A DNA stretch of 64,000 nt from positions 1-64,000 of the forward strand of contig NZ_BCNX01000007.1 of NCBI RefSeq assembly GCF_001571405.1, written 5' to 3'. The position numbers and the translations under genes are program-made. The notes beneath the pieces are model-generated. The model had not been told where the DNA came from. It searched no databases and saw only the letters and a program-made list of their open reading frames with translations. Shown piece after piece: positions 37,963 through 46,899 of this stretch. Every line of letters begins with the position of its first letter. The stretch's first letter is position 1. This stretch comes from Methanoculleus thermophilus (lineage in GTDB: Archaea; Halobacteriota; Methanomicrobia; Methanomicrobiales; Methanoculleaceae).

Positions 37963-38009
37963 ATCCACCGCTCTGCTCCCTTTACCCCCGATGTTAAAAC
38001 AAAGGATGA

Positions 38010-38030
38010 GGCTAGAGGACAACTCTAGCC
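38010..38030 (-). terminator. Hairpin downstream of the beta-helix/dockerin-like gene
   Basis: GGCTAGAG (38010-38017) and CTCTAGCC (38023-38030) form a perfect 8-bp stem. In minus orientation it is followed by CCTTTGTTTTAAC. Confidence 0.5.
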
Positions 38031-38041
38031 CCGACAAGTGT

Positions 38042-40624
38042 TCACAGTGACGTTGTTCTGCCAAAGAAGAGATCTGCAATCTTGGCAACGTCAGACCAAT
38101 CCACGACGCCGTTTCCGTCAAAGTCGGCAGCGGCATCGGGCTTGGTAGTCCCCTGGACCATTCCGGCGACGATCGTCACGTCTGCCCAATCAACGGTGCC
38201 ATCTCCGTTGAGGTCGCCCTTCGTGGGGGCGGACTGGGCTTTGACAACAATAACCTTGCTCATGATGTTATTGTTCTCATTGCTCTCGGCAATCCGGTTG
38301 ACATCATCTACGGTAGCTTTCACGGTATGAGTTCCCGTGATGGCCTTCCAGGTTGCACCGACCGAGCCGCCGTTTGCAGTCAGCGTGATTGACGCACCAG
38401 GGGCAAGCGAACCAGTATGGGTGTCGGACCAGACACCGGGACCGGCGGCGCCGTCATCAAACGTGAAGAGGACGCCGTGCTTTACGCCCGCAGGTGTCGG
38501 GGCGCTACCCTGGTTCTTGATGGTGGCCTGGAGGGTCACCGCATCCCCGGCGGCCGGATTGGCTGGCTTCCAGGAGATGTTGGTCACCACAAGGTCCGGC
38601 TTCCCGGCGGGAGCCGGCGTGGTGGTGGGGGTCGGGGTGGGCTTCGACGCCGCACCTTTGACTACAATCTGCTCAGTCTTACTGTTGTTGTTCTCATTGC
38701 TCTCGGCGATCCGGTTGACGTCATCTACGGTGGCCTTCACGGTATGGGTACCCTCGAGGGCTTTCCAGAGCGCACCGGCTGAGCCGCCGTTTGCGGTCAC
38801 TGTAACCCATGAGCCCGGAGCAATAGACTCCGTGTGGGTATCGGACCATACCCCTGGACCGGCAGCGCCGTCATCAAACGTGAAGAGGACGCCGTGCTTT
38901 ACGCCCGCGGGTGTCGGGGCGCTACCCTGGTTCTTGATGGTGGCCTGGAGGGTCACCGCATCCCCGGCAGCCGGGTTGGCCGGCTTCCAGGAGATGTCGG
39001 TCACCACAAGGTCCGGTTTCCCGGAGGGAGCCGGTGTAGCGGTGGGAACCGGGGTTGTCGGTGTGATTGTCGGTGTCGGTACCGGTGAACCGGTGCGTGT
39101 CACCTTCACGTTCTGAAGAGTCACCTGACCGGCCGGGACCGTGTTTGCAATTGTCACACCGGAGGAGGTCGCAGGGAGCGTACTGGAGACAATCTCCATG
39201 TCCTTAACACGGACATTCTTGGTTCTGTAACCTTCGATCACGAACGGCTTTGAGGAGTTGGAGACAATCTGGCCAGAGAAGACAGTGTTTATGTTCTCTT
39301 TGGCCCAGACCAGCGTCTCAACCCGATCACCCGAGGCGTAGATGCTCACCTCGGCATTGTCGAACTGGCCGTTGGTGCCCCCGAGGCTCGAACCCTTACC
39401 TTTGTACCCGATCGGGTCGATCAGGTGGAAATTCCGGATCTTGATGTTGTTTGCAAGGTCAACCTGAAGGCCGTAGCCGTTCGTGTTGATGCTCGTGCAA
39501 TTCTCCATCACCGTGGAGGGGTTAAGCGAACGGGACGGGACACTGTAGTAGCCGGCCGGCACTCGATAGGAGAAGTCAGTCCTACCGATACCGGTGTCCT
39601 TCTCGACACAGTTGTAGAGTTTGCCGCCGTTGGTCGTATAGAACCCGTTCATGGAGTTGCCTTCCGCCGTACAGTTGATGAACGTCACATCAGCGTTCGG
39701 AGCGTAGTAGCCGCACCCGAAGTAGTGGGTCGACATGTCGTTTGGATTGTAGGCCCGCGTTGGGAAAGGCTTCTGCCCGTTGTTTCGGCTCACGCAGTTC
39801 TCAAGGACCGCGTTCGTCACCTTGGGATCGAACTCGAAGTGGAACCCGGACTCCAAGGTCCCTTCCGCAAGACAGTTCGTCACGCGGAGACCGTCCATGT
39901 CATTGAGTTCGGCAAAGTCGAACCCGGTGATCCAGGGATTGAACTGCCCGTACTTACCGCAGTTGATCGCGGAGCAGTTGTCATAGCGGACGTTCTTGAT
40001 CACCTTGTTCGTCGAGCCCCAGGCGTTGTGGAGGAACCCGTAGGTCCCGGTGTCCACAGCCTTGCAGTTGACGAACTCGACATCCTCAAGGGTCGGCGCA
40101 TAGACGGTTGGATCGTGGATCAGGATGAAGACCGACTGGATGCTTGCATCCGCAGTTCCTGTAATGTTGTGGATCTTTGCGTGGCTTGCCCGGACGGTCA
40201 TCACACCGAGCCATTTGGCGTTGGCGGTGTGGCCGGTCCCCTTGATGTGGAACCCGTCCACAGTAACGTACTCACGGTCGATGTTGATGCGCCCATCACG
40301 GGTGAACTCAAGGAACGTCGCATCCGGCCCCTCCCCAGCGAGCGTTGCCCTTGCTGGGGGGGAGATGATCCCGGGACACTTGTACGTTCCACTGGAGAGA
40401 AGGACAACACCACCGGATGATGGCAGGGCATTCAGTGCTGCCTGAATCTCCACATGATCGTTGACCCCATCACAGACATAGTCAGCCGCGGCTTTATCAG
40501 CCGCACTGCTGTCGCTTGCCGCGACAATGACTGTGGGGGTCGTCTCGAGCGCTCCGACAATCGGGACGAGCCCGACGATCAGGAGAGCTGCGATTAGCAA
40601 CTTGGTTGTCCGTTTGTCTCGCAT
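38042..40624 (-). CDS. Secreted beta-helix protein with two CARDB repeats and a dockerin-like tail (paralogue 2)
   Basis: 860 residues from MRDKRTTK. GAGGTGAG ends 3 nt before this ATG; the frame extends to 40693. Signal peptide about 1-25, beta-helix about 31-515, then two CARDB/APHP repeats (about 534-655 and 673-795: KPDLVVTDISWKPANPAAGD...IAESNENNN). The end (about 801-860) holds two dockerin-type calcium loops, DLNGDGTVDWADV and DFDGNGVVDWSDV. In bacteria dockerins dock to cohesins; no cohesin is visible here. It is likely a modular surface protein assembled by calcium-dependent contacts (inference). Confidence 0.85.
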   Translation of the reverse strand: MRDKRTTKLLIAALLIVGLVPIVGALETTPTVIVAASDSSAADKAAADYVCDGVNDHVEIQAALNALPSSGGVVLLSSGTYKCPGIISPPARATLAGEGPDATFLEFTRDGRINIDREYVTVDGFHIKGTGHTANAKWLGVMTVRASHAKIHNITGTADASIQSVFILIHDPTVYAPTLEDVEFVNCKAVDTGTYGFLHNAWGSTNKVIKNVRYDNCSAINCGKYGQFNPWITGFDFAELNDMDGLRVTNCLAEGTLESGFHFEFDPKVTNAVLENCVSRNNGQKPFPTRAYNPNDMSTHYFGCGYYAPNADVTFINCTAEGNSMNGFYTTNGGKLYNCVEKDTGIGRTDFSYRVPAGYYSVPSRSLNPSTVMENCTSINTNGYGLQVDLANNIKIRNFHLIDPIGYKGKGSSLGGTNGQFDNAEVSIYASGDRVETLVWAKENINTVFSGQIVSNSSKPFVIEGYRTKNVRVKDMEIVSSTLPATSSGVTIANTVPAGQVTLQNVKVTRTGSPVPTPTITPTTPVPTATPAPSGKPDLVVTDISWKPANPAAGDAVTLQATIKNQGSAPTPAGVKHGVLFTFDDGAAGPGVWSDTHTESIAPGSWVTVTANGGSAGALWKALEGTHTVKATVDDVNRIAESNENNNSKTEQIVVKGAASKPTPTPTTTPAPAGKPDLVVTNISWKPANPAAGDAVTLQATIKNQGSAPTPAGVKHGVLFTFDDGAAGPGVWSDTHTGSLAPGASITLTANGGSVGATWKAITGTHTVKATVDDVNRIAESNENNNIMSKVIVVKAQSAPTKGDLNGDGTVDWADVTIVAGMVQGTTKPDAAADFDGNGVVDWSDVAKIADLFFGRTTSL
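38290..39030 (-). repeat. Tandem CARDB-coding repeat, 417-nt period
   Basis: Two copies, for example 38421 onward and 38838 onward, nearly identical over about 200 nt including synonymous sites. This indicates recent internal duplication. Confidence 0.75.
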
Positions 40625-41033
40625 TATCTCACCTCTCGGGAGATACAGCATTATCTGACAAACCTGATTTAAAATGTTTTTTAAATTAAACAAACAAACA
40701 CAATCACACTAAAATTTAAAAAAACTGATAAATTTCTTTAAATCAACTTTTTTCATATGTCAGCCATCATCAACATAAAATGAAAAATACTAAATATAGT
40801 AACAAAAATTTGCGCACATACCTTATAGTGTGCGTCCAGACAGGTCACGTTCTACAAACATACGGAAATTCAGACGGATTTGGAGTAATTGACCGGATAA
40901 CTCAATATGCTCAAGAATTCAAAGAGGTCGTCCGGTCAAACGATCCGGCAATCCGTCATCCCTGCCGCATCATGGCGAGGGAGAGGCCGCCCGGAACAGG
41001 AGGGGTCCGTCAGACAAGAAAAAAGTAGTTCTC
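40625..41033. other. AT-rich promoter and intergenic DNA
   Basis: Contains AATTTAAAAAAC and CATTTTAAATC (minus strand, 40665-40690), which are TATA-like for the leftward gene. No gene on either strand; a short + frame at 40780-41028 has no support. Confidence 0.4.
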
Positions 41034-41052
41034 TTGGGGCTCGACGCCCCAA
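41034..41052 (-). terminator. Terminator of the anchored beta-helix gene
   Basis: TTGGGGC (41034-41040) and GCCCCAA (41046-41052) form a perfect stem. Read leftward it is followed within 10 nt by CTTTTTTC. Confidence 0.65.
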
Positions 41053-41068
41053 AACAATACCGCACAGT

Positions 41069-42724
41069 CTATTGCGTCCTCGAGGTGACCGCCACATTCT
41101 CAAAGGTCACCGCACCGGCAGGCACCGAATTCGAGAGGATAACGCCATTCGAGTAAGGCGCGAGACTTGCGGAGACAATCTCCATATCTTTAATTCGAAC
41201 TGCCCGGGTACGATCACCCTCAATCACAAAAGGCTTTGGGGCATTTGAGATGATCTGGCCAGAATATTCGACATTTTCATTATTTCTGGCCCAGATCAAC
41301 GTCTCAGCCCGGTCTCCCGACGCATAGATATTAATCACCGAATTCGCCAGCGGTCCCCCGTAGGAGCCCCCAAGATTAGTTGCCTTTCCGTCGATTCCGG
41401 CGGGGTTTATAAGGTGAAAACCGCTAATCCAGACATCACTTGCAAGGTCAATCTGGAGGCCATAGCCGTTTGAGTCGATACTCGAACAGTTCTCAAGCAC
41501 CAGGGACGGGGCTATTGACTGGGTTGGGGCGGCGTAAAACGATGCAGGCTGGACGATCCGATAGTCAGTCTTTCCAGCACCGACATTTCGATCGATGCAA
41601 TTGTAGAGTTTACCGCCGTTCGTTGCGTAGAACCCATACCGACTGTTCCCCTCGGAGTAACAGTTGATGAAGGTGATATCACCACGGGGAGCGTAGAACC
41701 CGCACCCGAAGTAGTGGGTTGACATGTCGTCCTCCCGGTAGGGTTTCATCGGGTAGGCTTTTTGCCCGTTATTCTTGCTGATACAGTTCTCAAGGATGCA
41801 ATCGCGTTTTTGGGGCTCCCATTCAAAGTGGAATCCGGACTCCAGGGTCCCCTCCGCAAGGCAGTTTGTTACGCGAAGACCCTCGATATCGTTTAACTCT
41901 GCAAAGTTGAATCCGGTCACCCAGGGGTTGAATTGCCCGAACTTGCCGCAGTTGATAGCCTCGCAGTTCTCGTAGCGGACGTTTCGGATCACCTTGTTCG
42001 TTGAGCCCCAGGCGTTGTGGAGGAACCCGTAGGTTCCGGTGTCTACAGCCCTGCAGTTGATGAACTCAACATCCTCAAGGGTCGGCGCATAGATATCTGG
42101 GTCGTGGAGCAGGAGGAAGACCGCCTGGGTGCTCGCATCAGCTGTCCCCTCGATACCAAGGATCTTTGCGTGGCTCGCGTAAATGGTGAGCACACCCAGC
42201 CAGGGTTCTTTCCCGGTTCCTGAATAACCGGTGCCCCGTATGTGGAAGTTACAGAGAGTGACTGATTCATTGGAGACGAGAAGCCGTCCATTTTTGGTAA
42301 ACTCAAGGAACGTCGCATCAGGACCTTCCCCACGGAGCATGGAGTCCGCACGCGGGTAGATACTCCCGGCGCAATTAAACGTACCTTCGGTCAGGGCGAC
42401 CGTGCCGCCCGACGATGGCAGACGCTCGAACGCCCTCTGGATATCGAGGTGATCATCGGTCCCATCACAGTGGATATCAGCCCGGGCCTTTGAGGCAGGG
42501 CTGCTATCTCTTGCCGCGACAACGACCGTCGGCCCGGGGACCTCCGGGGGCACCACCGGTGTTGTGGGGATCGGTGTGATCGGTGAGGGAGGGAGAGGGG
42601 GGGGTTTTGGGACCGGCGGAAAGAAGTGCATAAACAGCACAACAGCACCGATTACAGCCACCAGGAACGCGATGGCAATGAGAATGCGCTTCTCTTTGGC
42701 TCCCAGATGCAGTCTCGTTGGCAT
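41069..42724 (-). CDS. Membrane-anchored beta-helix protein (paralogue 3)
   Basis: 551 residues. An uncleaved-looking N-terminal helix (about 14-33, after KEKR) is followed by a Pro-rich stalk (PPVPKPPPLPPSPITPIPTT) and then the same beta-helix as paralogues 1 and 2, with DDHLDIQRAFERLPSSGGT and repeated N-C steps. It ends with the RIKDMEIVSASL...AGAVTFENVAVTS segment that paralogue 2 also has before its CARDB repeats. Probably tethered outside the cell membrane. Function unknown. Confidence 0.82.
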   Translation of the reverse strand: MPTRLHLGAKEKRILIAIAFLVAVIGAVVLFMHFFPPVPKPPPLPPSPITPIPTTPVVPPEVPGPTVVVAARDSSPASKARADIHCDGTDDHLDIQRAFERLPSSGGTVALTEGTFNCAGSIYPRADSMLRGEGPDATFLEFTKNGRLLVSNESVTLCNFHIRGTGYSGTGKEPWLGVLTIYASHAKILGIEGTADASTQAVFLLLHDPDIYAPTLEDVEFINCRAVDTGTYGFLHNAWGSTNKVIRNVRYENCEAINCGKFGQFNPWVTGFNFAELNDIEGLRVTNCLAEGTLESGFHFEWEPQKRDCILENCISKNNGQKAYPMKPYREDDMSTHYFGCGFYAPRGDITFINCYSEGNSRYGFYATNGGKLYNCIDRNVGAGKTDYRIVQPASFYAAPTQSIAPSLVLENCSSIDSNGYGLQIDLASDVWISGFHLINPAGIDGKATNLGGSYGGPLANSVINIYASGDRAETLIWARNNENVEYSGQIISNAPKPFVIEGDRTRAVRIKDMEIVSASLAPYSNGVILSNSVPAGAVTFENVAVTSRTQ

Positions 42725-43040
42725 GGAACTATGACCTACCCATTACTCGTTCAGCGTCGTCAGGGCGCCATGGCCGTCTAATCGCGGGACCAAGAGAAGT
42801 CCCGGCGTCTTCTGCCTGACGTATACCCTATGATAGCCAAGTACCATTTAAGGTTTTAGAAAGGAAACAGGCAGAAGGGCAGCCACTTCAGTGGGGAGGA
42901 GCGGTCGCCCGGCACATCCTCACCAATAAAGGCGACTCGATAGCGATAGTGAGGAACAGCGGCATCTCTGGACCAGGAGGTATCCTTCACTATGGTCTGC
43001 GGCGCTTGCGGAACAGGAGCACCTGGAATAGTCTACGCAT
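42725..43040. other. Intergenic region
   Basis: No gene, promoter or clear terminator beyond weak TATA-like ATTTAAGG (about 42846-42854). Confidence 0.35.
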
Positions 43041-44597
43041 CTATTCGGTACTGTTCGCCGGTAACACCTCAAGCCTTGAGAGATCCACACCCAAAGCCCC
43101 ATCGTCCTCAGCCAGAACAGGGTGTGCGGCATCAGAGACAATCCTCCCGGAGTATGTGACATTTCTATTGTTCGCTATGTACAGCAACGTCTCCAGTCCT
43201 CCTCCCGACGCGGAGAGATCGATAGTTGAGTTAGAGACACCCGCATCGATCGTTGAGTTCACCAGGAGGGTTCCGGAGGGGCATCCCAGGATCGACCCGA
43301 TGCCGTCGACACCTGCCGGATTCGTCATGGTGAAGTTCCGGATAAGGGCATTCTCCGTACCGCAGACGAAGATACCCCAGCCACCGGAGTCAGCGCTCTT
43401 GCAGTGCTCCATGACAAGGGATGGGTTCTCGGAAATGGGCATCGACTGGAGGATACAGTACGATATGGGTGCTACAGGGAGGTCTGCAATCCGGGTGCGC
43501 CCGGTGCTGCTCTCGGTACAGTTGTAGAGGAGCATACCGTTTGGGTTGACGATAAAGTAACCGAACATACTGTTACCTTCGGCATGACAGTTTATCAGAG
43601 AGACCTGACCTCCAGGGAGGTAGAAGCCGGATCCAAAGATGCTCGGGTCGCCGATACGATACGTCTCGGGACAGGGCTTATTTCCGTTATTCCGACTTGA
43701 GCAGTTGATGAGGACACAGTCCCGCTTCACCGGGTCCCACTCAAAATGGAATCCGGACTCCAGACTTCCCTCAGCAGAACAGTTGCTCACCCAAAGACCT
43801 TCGATGTTGTTTAACTCTGCAAAGTCAAAGCCGGTCACCCAAGGATTAAACGCCCCGTTTCTACCGCAGTTGATTGCCTGGCAGCTTTCGTAACGGACAT
43901 CGCGGATCGTCGTATTCTCCGTTCCCCAGGCGTTATGAAGGAACCCGTAGGTCTCGGGATCCACGGCCCTGCAGTTTACGAACTCGATATCCTCGAGAGG
44001 AGGAGCGTAGACATTCGGGTCGTGGAGCAGGAGGAAGACCGCCTGTATACTTGAGTCAGCCGTACCGGTGACATTATAGATACGAGCGTGACTTGCATAG
44101 ATAGTAAGCACGCCAAGCCACTGGCTGAGATCAAGAGTCGTTTCTGTGCTCAGATTTTTATAGCCGGTCCCTTCGATGCGAAAACCATCCAAGGTAACAC
44201 GCACCTGTGAGAGATTGAGCCTCCCGTTCTGGCTAAACAATATGATTGTGGCATCCGGTCCCTGGCCGGAAAGCGTCGTTCCTGCCGTCGGGGCAATGCT
44301 TCCTGAGCAGTTGAACGTGCCATCTGAAAGGACAACCTTACCGCCGTCCGGAAGGGCGGAAAGCGCCATCTGAATTTCCACCTGGTCATCGAAGCCGTCA
44401 CAGGTGTAGTTGGCCTGCGCCTTTGATGCGGGGTTGCCGTCGCTTGCCGCAACATACAGTATTGTGGGTACGGCAACAGCACCCTGGACAAGCAGGAGAC
44501 TGAGAGTTATACCGATAAGGAGGGAGATTGATCGGCATTTGCCAGCGGCGTGTATCCGGGCTGGTTCTGCCAGCCAGGCATGCAGATAGGTGATCAT
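43041..44597 (-). CDS. Secreted beta-helix protein (paralogue 4)
   Basis: 518 residues with an N-terminal hydrophobic signal (about 23-43). The entry module is YTCDGFDDQVEIQMALSALP with KVVLSDGTFNCSGSI, and the coils are as in the other three. It is the most diverged member, rich in N-x-S/T sequons (for example NLS, NVT, NCS, NST), which fits an N-glycosylated surface protein. No sorting motif is seen at the C-terminus. Confidence 0.8.
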   Translation of the reverse strand: MITYLHAWLAEPARIHAAGKCRSISLLIGITLSLLLVQGAVAVPTILYVAASDGNPASKAQANYTCDGFDDQVEIQMALSALPDGGKVVLSDGTFNCSGSIAPTAGTTLSGQGPDATIILFSQNGRLNLSQVRVTLDGFRIEGTGYKNLSTETTLDLSQWLGVLTIYASHARIYNVTGTADSSIQAVFLLLHDPNVYAPPLEDIEFVNCRAVDPETYGFLHNAWGTENTTIRDVRYESCQAINCGRNGAFNPWVTGFDFAELNNIEGLWVSNCSAEGSLESGFHFEWDPVKRDCVLINCSSRNNGNKPCPETYRIGDPSIFGSGFYLPGGQVSLINCHAEGNSMFGYFIVNPNGMLLYNCTESSTGRTRIADLPVAPISYCILQSMPISENPSLVMEHCKSADSGGWGIFVCGTENALIRNFTMTNPAGVDGIGSILGCPSGTLLVNSTIDAGVSNSTIDLSASGGGLETLLYIANNRNVTYSGRIVSDAAHPVLAEDDGALGVDLSRLEVLPANSTE

Positions 44598-44916
44598 TGT
44601 GCTCCCTGGATAACGTATGGATTACCGGGCATAGCCACCGGGCTCCACCCAGTATAGCAATAGGGATATAAAAATCAATGGGCAGACAAATCGGCCATTA
44701 CATCAACCACGAACCTGGTTTTCGCTCAGTTCTACAGAAATCTCCATTGGTCCCGTGTGCTCACCTGACGGCCGGGATCAGAATTATGTGAACACTTTGG
44801 AGGGTTCTTAATTCTACAGAATAGATGATCAACTACGAAGATCGATTCCACTGCAGGAGCAAAGATCGAGGACCGGAGAGACCGAATGGCAGGCCGATAC
44901 AGGGCGCCGGTGGAAT
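44598..44916. other. Divergent intergenic region
   Basis: AT-rich segments near 44655-44675 may hold the leftward promoter. No gene is supported. Confidence 0.35.
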
Positions 44917-44927
44917 TGTATATATTG
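44917..44927 (+). promoter_or_regulatory. TATA box of the zinc-ribbon protein gene
   Basis: TGTATATATTG is centred about 29 nt before the ATG at 44951, consistent with a leaderless transcript. Confidence 0.5.
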
Positions 44928-44950
44928 GAATACAATATTTATTAGAATAT

Positions 44951-45562
44951 ATGTCAGGAAAGAAGGAAGTCACCATCGGGATCACCGTCAACCTCGAGAA
45001 TTATGAAAACCTCCGCCTCGAGGTCGAAGGAGATGTAGAGACTCACGAGGATGTGGACGACCTTATCGCGTTCCTTGACGGGATACTTGCCCGGCTCGGG
45101 CGTGGCGATCCGGCAACCGCCGAACGGGTGGATGCATACCGCAGGCGTGTCCTGGTAGCAAAACCCGCAGAGCAGACGAAAGCGGCCGCAGAGGTAGAAC
45201 CTGCCATCCCGACAGCACCGACGATGGTGAAGGGTGAGCCGGCGCAACAGCAAAAGGAGAGTTCCTGTCCCCCGGTGGAGGTCATTGAGACGGCTATTCC
45301 GCCGGCCCCGGAGCAGCCGCAACCTGCGAATATTCCAAAACCGCCCGAAACCTCAGAGGAGAAGGCCCCGATTGCTCAAAAACCAGAGCCCGACCAGAAA
45401 CAAGCTCCAGAAAAACCGGAGCAAACGGAAGGTAAGCCGGCAGCTGCACCGGCAGGTGACGTCTGCGAATTATGCGGGGCAGAAGTGACGAAATCCCAGG
45501 CAAAGCTCTCCCAACTTTTCATGAGCAAGACGCTCTGCAAGAAATGCATGGAACAGCCCTAA
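44951..45562 (+). CDS. Zinc-ribbon protein with a Pro/Glu-rich linker, hypothetical
   Basis: 203 residues from MSGKKEVTIGITVNLENYENL. The N-terminal ~80 residues form a small alpha/beta domain (VEGDVETHEDVDDLIAFLDG). The middle ~90 are Pro/Glu/Lys/Gln-rich and probably disordered. The C-terminus has CELCGAEV...LCKKCME, a CxxC...CxxC zinc ribbon. The layout suggests a DNA- or protein-binding accessory. It lies 71 nt upstream of orc1/cdc6 on the same strand. The frame is open to 44825, but the TATA position favours 44951. Confidence 0.7.
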   Translation: MSGKKEVTIGITVNLENYENLRLEVEGDVETHEDVDDLIAFLDGILARLGRGDPATAERVDAYRRRVLVAKPAEQTKAAAEVEPAIPTAPTMVKGEPAQQQKESSCPPVEVIETAIPPAPEQPQPANIPKPPETSEEKAPIAQKPEPDQKQAPEKPEQTEGKPAAAPAGDVCELCGAEVTKSQAKLSQLFMSKTLCKKCMEQP

Positions 45563-45573
45563 ACCCATTTTTG

Positions 45574-45613
45574 ATTGCGCAATGAGGATATCACAACCTG
45601 GAGGTTATAAATA
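45574..45613 (+). promoter_or_regulatory. Promoter and palindromes before orc1/cdc6
   Basis: Within the 71-nt gap lie the palindrome ATTGCGCAAT (45574-45583), the repeat AACCT-GG-AGGTT (45595-45606) and the TATA box GGTTATAAATA (45603-45613) 25-28 nt before the start. The repeat overlaps the BRE, a typical place for autoregulation. No clear origin-recognition-box consensus was recognised. Confidence 0.45.
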
Positions 45614-45633
45614 CTACAATATCCGAGGATTGT

Positions 45634-46782
45634 ATGATGAAGAGGAACCTGCTCATGTGGGATGAGACGCTCTTTCGGGACCCCGAAGTCTTCGAGATCG
45701 ATTACGTCCCTGAGCAGTTTAACCATCGCGATGCTCAAATGCAGGAGCTCGCCTTCCAGATACGGCCGGGCCTGCGGGGCGTCCGACCTCAGAACACCAT
45801 CTGCCGGGGCCTCCCGGGAACCGGGAAGACGACAAGCGTAAAGAAGATCTTTGCCGAGATCGAAGAGGCGACAAAGAAACTGGTCCCGGTCTACATCAAC
45901 TGCCAGATCGACAACACCAAGTTTGCCATCTTCTCTCAGATCTACCGACGGATAACCGGCCACCTGCCTCCAGCATCCGGCACATCCTTCAAACAGGTCT
46001 TTGACGCCATAGCCCGACACCTTCAGCGGGAGGAGCAGGTGCTCCTTGTAGCGCTCGATGATGCAAACTATCTCCTCTATGAAAACGAGATCAACCAGGT
46101 TCTTTATCCCCTGCTCCGCTCTCATGAGACCTATCCGGGGGTTCGGATCGGTGTTATCGCCATCGTCAGCGATATGTCCGTCAGCCTGCAGAGCGAGGTG
46201 GATGCCCGGGTGGCGTCGGTCTTCCGTCCCACCGAGATATACTTCCCCCCCTACTCGGAGGGGGAGATCCGTGCCATCCTCGAAGAGCGGGTCATACAGG
46301 GGCTCTACCCGAATGTTCTCCGGCGCGAGATGCTGGACCTCGTGGTTGAGCAGACCATGAAGAGCGGCGACCTCCGGGTCGGCATCGACCTTTTGAAGCG
46401 GGCGACCCTGAACGCCGAGAAAGCGGCCCGTCGCTCAATCGAGCGGGAGGATATCTGCAAGGCGTATGAGGTCTCGCGGTACCTGCATCTGGCCTACTCG
46501 ATCCGGGCGCTTAAAGCGGAAGAGAAGAAGGTGCTCGGCAGAATTGCCGAGATGTCGATCCGTGATCAGGAGATGAACGCCGGTGATGTCTACCGTTTCG
46601 TCAAAGAGAAAGTTGGCGTCAGTTACACCAAATACTACGAGATGGTCAGGAAATTCGACGCAATGCGCCTCTTAAACCTCCATTATCGCCAGGGTCGGGG
46701 GCGGACCCGGTTGATCAGCCTCCGCTATGATCCCAAGCGTGTGCTGGAGCAACTGGGATTGGAGCAGACAGCAGCGTCATAA
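45634..46782 (+). CDS. cdc6: Orc1/Cdc6-type replication initiator
   Basis: 382-residue AAA+ ATPase with Walker A GLPGTGKTT (59-67), Walker B VLLVALDDAN (about 136-145), sensor-like IAIVSDM and a C-terminal winged helix (NAGDVYRFVKEKVGVSYTKYYEMVRKFDAMRLL). It binds origin repeats and loads the MCM helicase in archaea. Tandem ATGs occur at 45634 and 45637, the second with ideal leaderless spacing. Origins often lie next to such genes, but none is demonstrated here. Confidence 0.93.
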   Translation: MMKRNLLMWDETLFRDPEVFEIDYVPEQFNHRDAQMQELAFQIRPGLRGVRPQNTICRGLPGTGKTTSVKKIFAEIEEATKKLVPVYINCQIDNTKFAIFSQIYRRITGHLPPASGTSFKQVFDAIARHLQREEQVLLVALDDANYLLYENEINQVLYPLLRSHETYPGVRIGVIAIVSDMSVSLQSEVDARVASVFRPTEIYFPPYSEGEIRAILEERVIQGLYPNVLRREMLDLVVEQTMKSGDLRVGIDLLKRATLNAEKAARRSIEREDICKAYEVSRYLHLAYSIRALKAEEKKVLGRIAEMSIRDQEMNAGDVYRFVKEKVGVSYTKYYEMVRKFDAMRLLNLHYRQGRGRTRLISLRYDPKRVLEQLGLEQTAAS

Positions 46783-46899
46783 GCCTTTCATAACCCACCT
46801 TCGACTGCCTCGGAGGCGGGTGATATATCCCGCTATCCGCAACCGATTGATAACCCTTATCTGTTCTGCCACCGCTTGTACTCTGATGAGGTTTTCCAC

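Noticed and set aside
38337-39116. Long plus-strand frame across the CARDB repeats
   Set aside because: It is a shadow of the repeated sense gene; repetition makes both strands open. The sense product has clear domains.
45563-45633. Replication origin at orc1/cdc6
   Set aside because: The gap is only 71 nt and lacks recognisable origin-box repeats or an AT-rich unwinding region.
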